From contig NZ_DATJPM010000024.1 of the NCBI RefSeq assembly GCF_035506375.1, positions 1-22,507 of the forward strand: a DNA stretch of 22,507 nucleotides, given 5' to 3'. A model generated the notes under the pieces. The model was not told the origin of the DNA and searched no databases. It saw only the letters and a list, made by a program, of their open reading frames with translations. A program made the translations under genes and the position numbers. This document shows, piece by piece, positions 16,107 to 21,598 of the stretch. This stretch comes from Methanocella sp. (GTDB lineage Archaea > Halobacteriota > Methanocellia > Methanocellales > Methanocellaceae). The stretch's first letter is position 1; the number at the start of each line of letters is the position of its first letter.

Positions 16107-16295
16107 CTATAGTCCGTACTGTTTCTTGACATTGGACATCAGCCCAAAGTCGGAGCCGGGCTTTCTTGGTTTTTTGCCGATGCCTTGCGTGGCTTCCAGT
16201 ATTCGCTTTCGGCACCTTTCCACCGCTTCGTTACGAAGGTCTGTTATGACACTGGAAATGTCTTCAGCCATAGTCTGGACTCTAAACGTTTTCAT
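16107..16295 (-). CDS. Small basic 62-aa protein leading the atpH-atpI operon
   Basis: This small protein (MKTFRVQTMAED...) ends 12 bp before atpH, whose ribosome binding site begins right after the stop. It is helical then basic (GKKPRKPGSDFG), with one cysteine and no membrane segment. Its placement suggests co-transcription with atpH and atpI. Methanosarcina aha operons carry a small extra gene (ahaG) of similar size; this could be a counterpart, but I cannot confirm sequence similarity. An in-frame ATG at residue 9 (16271) is an alternative start. Confidence 0.6.
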   Translation of the reverse strand: MKTFRVQTMAEDISSVITDLRNEAVERCRKRILEATQGIGKKPRKPGSDFGLMSNVKKQYGL

Positions 16296-16668
16296 CTTTT
16301 TAAGCGAAAAAATGGATTAAAGCTATGAATTTGATATCTTAATATTTATTTATTTAATTTTTGATATGATATAATTTGCGCTATTCTTTTTGGCCATAGT
16401 TTAAGCTTAATAAATTTAATTAACAATGTTTTTATTTTATATAATATATAATTAGCACTTTCCCGCCAGAATGGAAGGTATTAATAATTTTAAATGGTCG
16501 TGAAGCTATAGAAAGCTATATTATGTCATAATAAAAATTTATGTTTGTATTATAACTATTTTTTTTATTTCAAATCGAAAGAACACGGGCCTAGTCCGGA
16601 CTATATCTCCGAAAGACCAGAGTAACAGGCGCCGTGTTTTTATAACCGTAGGATCGGTGTATAAAGGC
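16296..16668. promoter_or_regulatory. AT-rich divergent intergenic region
   Basis: 373 bp with no credible gene. Most is very AT-rich and probably holds the minus-strand promoter for the 62-aa/atpH/atpI operon. Near the plus-strand end there is a perfect palindrome TAGTCCGGACTA (16592-16603). An inverted pair AACACGG (from about 16582) / CCGTGTT (about 16633-16639) flanks it. A TATA-like TTTTTATAACC (about 16637-16647) sits about 26 bp before ATG 16669, as expected for a leaderless transcript of the next gene. Confidence 0.45.
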
Positions 16669-16938
16669 ATGATTAAGCGGGAAAAAATGCTGGACCAGGA
16701 CCTGATAAAGGACCCGGATAAATTACTAAACAAGGATATCTTAAAAAAGCTGAGCCAGTATCGGATAATGAATGACGAATACAGGCTTAAGATGGGAAAA
16801 TACCATGCGGAGGGGCGCGAGGGCGTGCCTTACTGCATGCTCATCATAAAAAAGCTGCTCGGTAAGGAAGAGCAGGTAAACCTGGAGATGGAGCTCCGCA
16901 TGATCGACCCGTCCCTCTGCGTGATCTTCAAGAAGTAA
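16669..16938 (+). CDS. Small hypothetical protein (89 aa)
   Basis: The frame opens at GTG 16657, but the TATA box at about 16637-16647 would place the transcript start near ATG 16669, so I prefer that start (MIKREKMLDQ). The protein is charged and helical, with a middle part PYCMLIIKKLLGKEEQ and two cysteines. There is no membrane segment and no motif that I recognise. It stands alone between the ATPase locus and a decayed gene fragment. It could be an accessory or recently acquired gene. Confidence 0.6.
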   Translation: MIKREKMLDQDLIKDPDKLLNKDILKKLSQYRIMNDEYRLKMGKYHAEGREGVPYCMLIIKKLLGKEEQVNLEMELRMIDPSLCVIFKK

Positions 16939-17051
16939 AGCCCGGAAATGCTCGCATAGAACCTGTTCGTCAGCCCGATAAAATGGCCTCACCTGTCATT
17001 ACGTGGAGGTATATATTTCCTGCAACGGAAGTTATAGCACTATAATGATAA

Positions 17052-17088
17052 AATACGAAACGTTTATATTCTAGCACCCTTTTATTGA
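17052..17088 (+). repeat. 37-bp direct repeat, left copy (duplicate of the L15e promoter)
   Basis: It is identical to 18130-18166 apart from one base (TTTATATT versus TTTATATG). It contains CGAAACG plus TTTATAT, i.e. a BRE/TATA pair. It runs directly into the hydrogenase gene fragment. A short palindrome TTATAG-CA-CTATAA (17032-17045) lies just upstream. Confidence 0.85.
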
Positions 17089-17182
17089 AAAAGCTCATCC
17101 CCGTGGACGTGAAGATACCCGGCTGCCGCCGAATCCCGAGGCCATCATCGAAGGCATTTAAAAAGAAATGAGAAAATTCTAA
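17083..17182 (+). pseudogene. Decayed 3' fragment of a group 4 hydrogenase small-subunit (NuoB/HycG-like) gene
   Basis: About 97 bp align with the last third of the small-subunit gene at 7345-7442, from the codons for VEKIIPVDVKIPGC to the stop. Shared landmarks are CCCGTGGACGTGAAGAT, GAGGCCATCATCGA and ATGAGAAA. The fragment has single-base insertions and deletions (near 17094, after the PGC codons, and near 17158) that break the frame. Many third-position differences and an extra Lys/Glu codon point to a diverged paralog rather than a fresh copy of 7032-7442. Its 5' part is missing; the homology starts at the end of the 37-bp promoter repeat. Confidence 0.85.
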
Positions 17183-17319
17183 TTTTCATTTTTACCCAGG
17201 ATCATATGCGTATTTTTCTGAAAATAATTTTACAGGAGATACTTGGATAGCTTGGAAATATAGGAATAGGCATTATAGGCCTATCCCGCGTATCTTTATC
17301 CTCGTCGATCAGATGCACG
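17183..17319. terminator. Spacer with possible terminator hairpin for the Gly-rich gene
   Basis: 17263-17287 forms a 9-bp stem with one mismatch (GGAATAGGC / GCCTATCCC, 7-nt loop) about 33 bp beyond the stop of the minus-strand Gly-rich gene. AT-rich sequence follows on that strand. It may act as a terminator; there is no long T-run. Nothing else is seen in the spacer. Confidence 0.35.
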
Positions 17320-17949
17320 TTAATAAGATCCGGGGATCGACGGGTTAGCCAACCCGTAGCCCGACCCATAGACGCCAGTGCCCGGAATACCATAACAGTA
17401 GGGTCCGGGAACGCCTAAGCCATAGCCCGGAGTTCCATAGCCATAAGGTCCGGCTGCGTCACAGGTAGTATCCACCGGGACCGGGGCGAGGACGGGGTCT
17501 GCGACGGGGACGGGAACAGGCACCGGGTACCCGGAATCACAGCCATAATAGTCGAGGTCACAGCCGCCCCAGCCTAAACCCCAGCCGCCCCAGCCTAAAC
17601 CATTGCCGCCCCAGCCACCACAGCCTAAACCATTGCCGCCCCAGCCACCACAGCCTAAACCACTGCCGGAGCCCCAGCCTAAACCATTATGGCCGAGCCT
17701 GCGGCCACCATAGCCACCATGGCCGATACCACCATAACCAATATTATTGTGGCCGACACTATGGCCGAGCCCGCGGCCACCATGGCCCATGCCCATACTA
17801 TGGCCCATGCCCATACTATGGCCCATGCCCATACTGTGGCCCATGCCACCATGGCCCATGCCTCCGCCTCCGCGGGCGTCTGCAGGTTGCGCCATTGCGA
17901 AAATAGCCAGCGCAAGTAGAACTAATATAGTTACTTTCTTGAAGTTCAT
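17320..17949 (-). CDS. Secreted Gly/His/Met-rich repeat protein
   Basis: The 209-aa protein begins MNFKKVTILVLLALAIFAM and has a signal peptide cleaved about AQPADA-RG. The mature part is low-complexity in blocks: tandem MGMGHS units, then GLGHS/GGYGG, then two copies of a CGGWGGNGLG unit, a PVPVPV block, and a Tyr/Gly/Pro-rich tail. The DNA shows matching tandem repeats: an 18-bp unit near 17785-17850 and a 33-bp unit near 17600-17665. His/Met repeats suggest metal (e.g. copper or nickel) binding, or a structural cell-surface role; both are inference. ATG 17949 is preferred over GTG 17958 because GGGGTG lies just upstream. Confidence 0.75.
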   Translation of the reverse strand: MNFKKVTILVLLALAIFAMAQPADARGGGGMGHGGMGHSMGMGHSMGMGHSMGMGHGGRGLGHSVGHNNIGYGGIGHGGYGGRRLGHNGLGWGSGSGLGCGGWGGNGLGCGGWGGNGLGWGGWGLGWGGCDLDYYGCDSGYPVPVPVPVADPVLAPVPVDTTCDAAGPYGYGTPGYGLGVPGPYCYGIPGTGVYGSGYGLANPSIPGSY

Positions 17950-18129
17950 TCCAATCACCCCTATTCCTGAGAGAATCCTGAATGGACGTAAAATGATTAT
18001 AGAATAAAAAGCGGGAATTCAACCAGTCAATGGCGAATAAATGGTAAATGCAATAACCTGCTGCTTATTCTCGACAAGGCCTTTTTCATTTACCCGCGCG
18101 AATTGAAACTGCCCGCATCTCATTTTAAT
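17950..18129 (-). promoter_or_regulatory. Promoter region of the Gly-rich protein gene
   Basis: On the minus strand a TATA-like TTTTTATTCTATAATC lies at about 17994-18009, roughly 45-60 bp before ATG 17949. GGGGTG serves as the ribosome binding site. The rest of the spacer up to the L15e promoter repeat shows nothing I can identify. Confidence 0.4.
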
Positions 18130-18166
18130 AATACGAAACGTTTATATGCTAGCACCCTTTTATTGA
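18130..18166 (+). promoter_or_regulatory. L15e operon promoter (37-bp direct repeat, right copy)
   Basis: CGAAACG followed by TTTATATG (about 18134-18147) is a good archaeal BRE/TATA pair. Transcription is expected near 18168-18174, leaving a leader of about 90 nt before L15e. The same 37 bp occur at 17052-17088 with one mismatch. Confidence 0.65.
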
Positions 18167-18173
18167 CATCGCA

Positions 18174-18238
18174 GTTTCAGACGTGGGACGAAGACTCCCG
18201 CCGGGATGTGGCTCCAGAACGGGGCTGAACCGTGAAAC
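18174..18238 (+). ncRNA. Predicted structured leader RNA of the L15e operon
   Basis: The leader can fold as a three-way junction. The outer stem GTTTCA/TGAAAC (18174-18179 / 18233-18238) encloses hairpin GTGGGA/TCCCGC (18183-18201) and hairpin GGCTCC/GGGGCT (18210-18226, with wobble pairs). It ends about 20 bp before the L15e start. It could be an autoregulatory ribosomal-protein leader or a small guide RNA processed from the transcript; ACA at 18237-18239 is also compatible with an H/ACA-like end. Folding was done by eye and has no conservation support. Confidence 0.35.
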
Positions 18239-18260
18239 ACCAATGGAGATACGAAACTCA

Positions 18261-18851
18261 ATGGCAAAATCGATGTATCACTACATAGGCGAGGCGTGGA
18301 AAAGCCCGGACAAGTCCTATGTGGGCAAGCTATTCTGGGAACGCTTACAGGTATGGCGCCGTGAGCCCGCCGTCGTCAGGCTCGACCGGCCGACCAGGCT
18401 GGACAGGGCACGCGAGGGCGGCTACAAGGCCAAGCAGGGCATCATCGTGGTCAGGTCGCATGTCAGGAGAGGCGGCAGCCGCAAGTCCCGGTACGTTCGG
18501 GGAAGAAAATCCAAACACATGGGCCTCAGGACGCTGACCCGGCGGAAGAGCATCCAGAGGATCGCCGAGGAAAGGGCGTCCAAGAAGTTCAGGAACATGG
18601 AAGTCATGAACTCCTACTGGGTAGGCGAGGACGGCCGCTACAAGTGGTACGAAGTCATCCTCATCGATCCCCACCACCCGTCAGTCCTGGCGGACAAGGA
18701 CCTCAAGTGGATCGCCGGCCCGCAGCACCGCGGCCGGGCCGAGAGGGGCCTGACCAGCGCGGGCGTGAAGGGCAGAGGCATGCGCAGGAAGGGCATGGGC
18801 ACGGAGAAGAATTACCCCTCCATCGGCAGCCACGAGAGACGGGGTAAATGA
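18261..18851 (+). CDS. rpl15e: Ribosomal protein L15e (eL15)
   Basis: The 196-aa protein begins MAKSMYHYIGEAWKSP and is rich in Arg/Lys throughout. Family landmarks are YKAKQGIIVVRSHVRRGG, NSYWVGEDGRYKWYEVILIDPHHP and the C-terminal GLTSAGVKGRGMRRKGMG. It is a large-subunit protein shared by archaea and eukaryotes. The frame is open from 18183, but ATG 18261 gives the family N-terminus and has GGAG 12 bp upstream. Its stop overlaps the next start (ATGA, 18848-18851). Confidence 0.97.
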   Translation: MAKSMYHYIGEAWKSPDKSYVGKLFWERLQVWRREPAVVRLDRPTRLDRAREGGYKAKQGIIVVRSHVRRGGSRKSRYVRGRKSKHMGLRTLTRRKSIQRIAEERASKKFRNMEVMNSYWVGEDGRYKWYEVILIDPHHPSVLADKDLKWIAGPQHRGRAERGLTSAGVKGRGMRRKGMGTEKNYPSIGSHERRGK

Positions 18852-19276
18852 TCCATTATATCCTTTTTAGGACACAATCACATGTAACCGAGGACGTCGC
18901 GCGGGTCAGACAGGCCCTCGCGAACGTTCTTCCACCCGAAACCTCCATCGAGGAAGAAGAGACAAAAGGCTATTTTGATAATCCCATCATCATTCTTAGC
19001 GCCCGTCTCGAGAAGAAGGCGGCCCGCCAGTATCTGGATTTTTTAACTTCTAAGCTCCCCGAGGCCGACCTGAAGGGGCTCGTCAAAGAAATACCGGAGC
19101 GCGTGACAGGGAATTGCGACTTATTCTTTAAGCTTTCCAAACAGGACGCGTACCTGGGCGATATCCGGACTTCGTATGCCGAGGACTCCATCGCCATCCG
19201 TGCCAGGGTCGAGTCGTACCCGGCCAAAAAGGAAATTTGCGTGAATAAGCTCGAGGAATACTTCAATGGCCGATGA
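18848..19276 (+). CDS. PF01877/COG1325-type archaeal RNA-binding protein
   Basis: The 142-aa protein has the pattern of the small archaeal RNA-binding family found beside L15e and RNase P genes: IHYILFRTQSHVTED at the start, GYFDNPIIILSARLEKK, FFKLSKQDAYLGD, and a C-terminal IRARVESYPAKKE. A ribosome- or exosome-related role is inferred from this conserved context. ATG 18848 overlaps the L15e stop. Its 3' end overlaps rnp3 by 11 bp (19266-19276), so the three genes are translationally coupled. Confidence 0.88.
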   Translation: MIHYILFRTQSHVTEDVARVRQALANVLPPETSIEEEETKGYFDNPIIILSARLEKKAARQYLDFLTSKLPEADLKGLVKEIPERVTGNCDLFFKLSKQDAYLGDIRTSYAEDSIAIRARVESYPAKKEICVNKLEEYFNGR

Positions 19277-19952
19277 AGCGTATTACGACCTTTCCGTCCA
19301 CGCCTATCCCGAGGGCGGCAGCACGGCATCCCGGCTGGCCATGTCCGCAAAAAGCCTGGGCTATGCAGGCATCTGCGTGGCCAACCACCCCGAGTTTTTT
19401 CATGAAGTGAGCCCATCCGAAGGCGCCGGGATCATCCAGGGCGTGGAGGTCGTCGCGAAGAACGCTAATGATCTGCGCCGGCAGGTCGACCGGTTCCGCA
19501 GCCTTGTTAAGGTGCTGGCTGTGCATGGCGGCGACCCGGGCATAAACCGTGCCGCGTGCGAGGACGAGCGCGTGGACATCCTGCTCCACCCGCCAGACGG
19601 CAAGACCAGCGGCATAAACCACATCTTAGCGAAGCTGGCGGCCGATAAGCATGTGGCGATAGGCTTCGAGCTGTTACCGGTCATCTGCAGCAAGGGCGGC
19701 TCCCGAGTACGGACGCTGTCCGGCTATAAGACCAACCTGGCGCTGGCGAAAAAGTACGGGGCTCCCTTCGTCGTGGTTTCCGGCGCCATGTCCCTCTACG
19801 ATATGCGGGACGTGCGCGCGGCGATATCGCTGTGCGGGCTCTTCGGCATGGGTGAAAAGGACGCCGCTAAAGGCCTGTCGTACTATCCTTCGGAGATACT
19901 GAAAAGGCGCTCTCCCGGCTATATCATGGAAGGCGTCGAGCTCGTCGATTAG
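19266..19952 (+). CDS. rnp3: RNase P protein component 3 (Rpp30 homologue)
   Basis: The 228-aa protein has the TIM-barrel pattern of archaeal Rnp3/Rpp30: YYDLSVHAYPEGG at strand 1, GYAGICVANH, a GVEVVAKNANDLRR helix-strand, VLAVHGGDPGINRAA, VDILLHPPDG, and VVVSGAMSLYDMRDVRA. It supports tRNA 5'-end maturation together with the RNase P RNA and Rnp2. In many archaea rnp2 and proteasome/exosome genes follow; here the run stops and a minus-strand flavoprotein gene overlaps its stop by 3 bp. Confidence 0.94.
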   Translation: MADEAYYDLSVHAYPEGGSTASRLAMSAKSLGYAGICVANHPEFFHEVSPSEGAGIIQGVEVVAKNANDLRRQVDRFRSLVKVLAVHGGDPGINRAACEDERVDILLHPPDGKTSGINHILAKLAADKHVAIGFELLPVICSKGGSRVRTLSGYKTNLALAKKYGAPFVVVSGAMSLYDMRDVRAAISLCGLFGMGEKDAAKGLSYYPSEILKRRSPGYIMEGVELVD

Positions 19953-20620
19953 GCCTTAATCCAGCCTTTTTCGACCCAGCACTCGTAATTGTGCTTCCAG
20001 TTATCCTTATTGCGCCGGAGGGTCATGGCGAAGTGCTCTTTCCAGTCCCTGTGAGCGGCGGCCTGGTCCGGGTAGGCCCTCTTTTCCTTTATGGCTCTGG
20101 CCAGTTCTTTTCCCGATTCACGGGACTTTTTTATTCCGGACTCGAAGGCCGCCGGCCCCTGGCCCATACCGCAGCCTACGCTTCCGACTGCCAGCCCGCC
20201 CGTGGCATTGATAAAGTGGTTCATGATGCCCAGGACGAAGTCGTTGTTCCCCGAGCCGGACGTCGTTATGGACAGGCCGTACTTGCCATCCAGAAGCTGC
20301 TCGTGGATGAAGTTGGCGCTGCGGTCGAAGAACACCTTGAGCTGGGCGGTGATGTTGTCGATATAGTTGGGGCTTGAAAGGATGATGCCGTCCGCCTCCA
20401 GTATTTTTTTCTTGAGGGCGTTGTAGTCGTCCTTCTGGTGGCACGTGCCGTCCCGGTAGCAGGTCACGCAACCCTTACAAAAGTTAATCTTCAGGCGGGT
20501 GATGTCGATGAGCTCCGTCTCGGCGCCGGCCTCGCGGGCGCCTTCCAGCGCCGCCTCGACGAGCTTGAGCGTATTGCTGTTCTTTCTCTTCGGGCTCGAT
20601 TGTATCGCGATGATCTTCAT
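19949..20620 (-). CDS. Iron-sulfur flavoprotein (NADPH-dependent FMN reductase family)
   Basis: The 223-aa protein begins MKIIAIQSSPKRKNSNTLKL, the flavodoxin-like phosphate loop that binds FMN. A compact cysteine motif C48-x2-C51-x2-C54-x5-C60 matches the [4Fe-4S] site of methanogen Isf proteins. SSPNYIDNITAQLKVFFDR and TTSGSGNN are further FMN-site motifs. It probably transfers electrons from ferredoxin to oxygen species or another acceptor. The C-terminal about 70 residues are longer than in the shortest family members. GGAGAG precedes ATG 20620. It diverges from the TrmB-like gene and carries the same promoter module as the ABC gene. Confidence 0.88.
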   Translation of the reverse strand: MKIIAIQSSPKRKNSNTLKLVEAALEGAREAGAETELIDITRLKINFCKGCVTCYRDGTCHQKDDYNALKKKILEADGIILSSPNYIDNITAQLKVFFDRSANFIHEQLLDGKYGLSITTSGSGNNDFVLGIMNHFINATGGLAVGSVGCGMGQGPAAFESGIKKSRESGKELARAIKEKRAYPDQAAAHRDWKEHFAMTLRRNKDNWKHNYECWVEKGWIKA

Positions 20621-20665
20621 GGCTTTTTCTCTCCAGTCTGATGGTAGTATTTCTGATGATTGACT

Positions 20666-20699
20666 GGAATATATTTTTCGTAACTTTTATAGGGTTATA
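20666..20699 (-). promoter_or_regulatory. Shared 34-bp promoter/operator, flavoprotein-regulator intergenic copy
   Basis: Read on the minus strand this matches 21521-21554 at 30 of 34 positions. It holds TAAC-(9)-GTTA inverted half-sites and then AAATATATT, a TATA box for the flavoprotein gene. The half-sites also cover the plus-strand TTTATA (about 20685-20690) that would serve a leaderless TrmB transcript starting near ATG 20717. Confidence 0.7.
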
Positions 20700-20716
20700 A
20701 GTGACACGACTTAGTC

Positions 20717-21505
20717 ATGCTATTCGACGTGAAGACGATCTCGGCTCTCCAGAAGCTGGGGCTGACGCTATACGGCGCTAAGGTATACACGGCACTCGTG
20801 TCCACGGGGCCGACGAACGCGACCGCACTGGCGCGAGAGGCCGAGGTGCCCCGGACGAAGATCTACGAGACCCTGAAGCGGCTGGAGGAGGAAAAGTGGG
20901 TCATCGTCGAAAAAGGGAGGCCGAGTATCTACACGCCCGCCTATCCGCGGGAGATCATGGAGGACAGGAAATCGGCGTTGTACTCCGAGATCGACCGGGT
21001 CGCGGACGGGCTGGCCATGGCCTACGACCGGCAGATGGAGGAGGAGAACCCGAAAGTATGGCTCATCCAGGGCATGGATAATATCATCGTGAGGACTACC
21101 GAGATGATCGGCCGGGCCAAGCATGATGTCAAGCTCCTGGGCAGCCTCTACTCTCCCCGGGAGATGGAGCCCCTTAAAAAGCAGATAGCAGCGGCGAGGC
21201 AACGAGGCGTCGAGGTCCGCATCATCTCCCGCCCGAAAAACCGGTCGTCGGAGGGCGAAGTGCACATCATCAAGTCGCTCCTGGCCGTCACGCCTGACGT
21301 AAAGAAGTCGAATTCCCCGTACATTAAGAACGTCATCGTCGACGACCGGGAACTGCTCATCATGTATTCCAGGGTCGTGGACGGCGTGACGGATGTGAAC
21401 AACGTGGTCGCGATCTGGGTCTCCAACGCATCCGTGGCGTCCTATATGGCGAGCAACTTCAACGTGATATGGAACGCAAAAAAGCCCATCGGCAACGGGC
21501 ACTAA
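20717..21505 (+). CDS. TrmB-family transcriptional regulator
   Basis: The 262-aa protein has an N-terminal winged helix-turn-helix of TrmB type (about 8-80: LTLYGAKVYTALVSTGPTNA, PRTKIYETLKRLEEEKWV), then a coiled-coil linker (about 80-115). A C-terminal effector-like domain follows (VWLIQGMDNIIVRTTEMIGRAK, VEVRIISRPKN, KNVIVDDRELLIMYS) with the PLD-like fold seen in this family but no catalytic HKD motif. It probably binds the TAAC/GTTA operators on either side of its own gene. The ligand is unknown. No ribosome binding site is seen; a leaderless start fits. Confidence 0.88.
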   Translation: MLFDVKTISALQKLGLTLYGAKVYTALVSTGPTNATALAREAEVPRTKIYETLKRLEEEKWVIVEKGRPSIYTPAYPREIMEDRKSALYSEIDRVADGLAMAYDRQMEEENPKVWLIQGMDNIIVRTTEMIGRAKHDVKLLGSLYSPREMEPLKKQIAAARQRGVEVRIISRPKNRSSEGEVHIIKSLLAVTPDVKKSNSPYIKNVIVDDRELLIMYSRVVDGVTDVNNVVAIWVSNASVASYMASNFNVIWNAKKPIGNGH

Positions 21506-21520
21506 TGCCGAAGTGTCTGC

Positions 21521-21554
21521 TATAACCCTGTAAAAGTTACAAAAAGTATATTTC
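21521..21554 (+). promoter_or_regulatory. Shared 34-bp promoter/operator, ABC transporter copy
   Basis: TAACCCTGTAAAAGTTA (21523-21539) has TAAC/GTTA half-sites at the same spacing as the copy at 20666-20699. It is followed by the TATA-like AAGTATATTT (about 21544-21553). Transcription would start near 21576, leaving about 23 nt of leader including GGAG just before ATG 21599. Confidence 0.7.
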
Positions 21555-21598
21555 GGCTATAAGCCTAACGTAATATATTCCAATAACGGAGACGCAAG

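Noticed and set aside
17580..17850. CRISPR-like array
   Set aside because: The repeats are contiguous, in frame and encode protein units; there are no unique spacers of uniform length.
17689..18007. Plus-strand repeat-rich frames opposite the Gly-rich gene
   Set aside because: The minus frame has a signal peptide, ribosome binding site and full-length reading; the plus frames are repeat shadows.
20768..21502. 244-aa minus-strand frame opposite the TrmB-like gene
   Set aside because: The plus frame has clear HTH and family motifs; the minus translation is His/Asp/Arg-rich as expected of a shadow.
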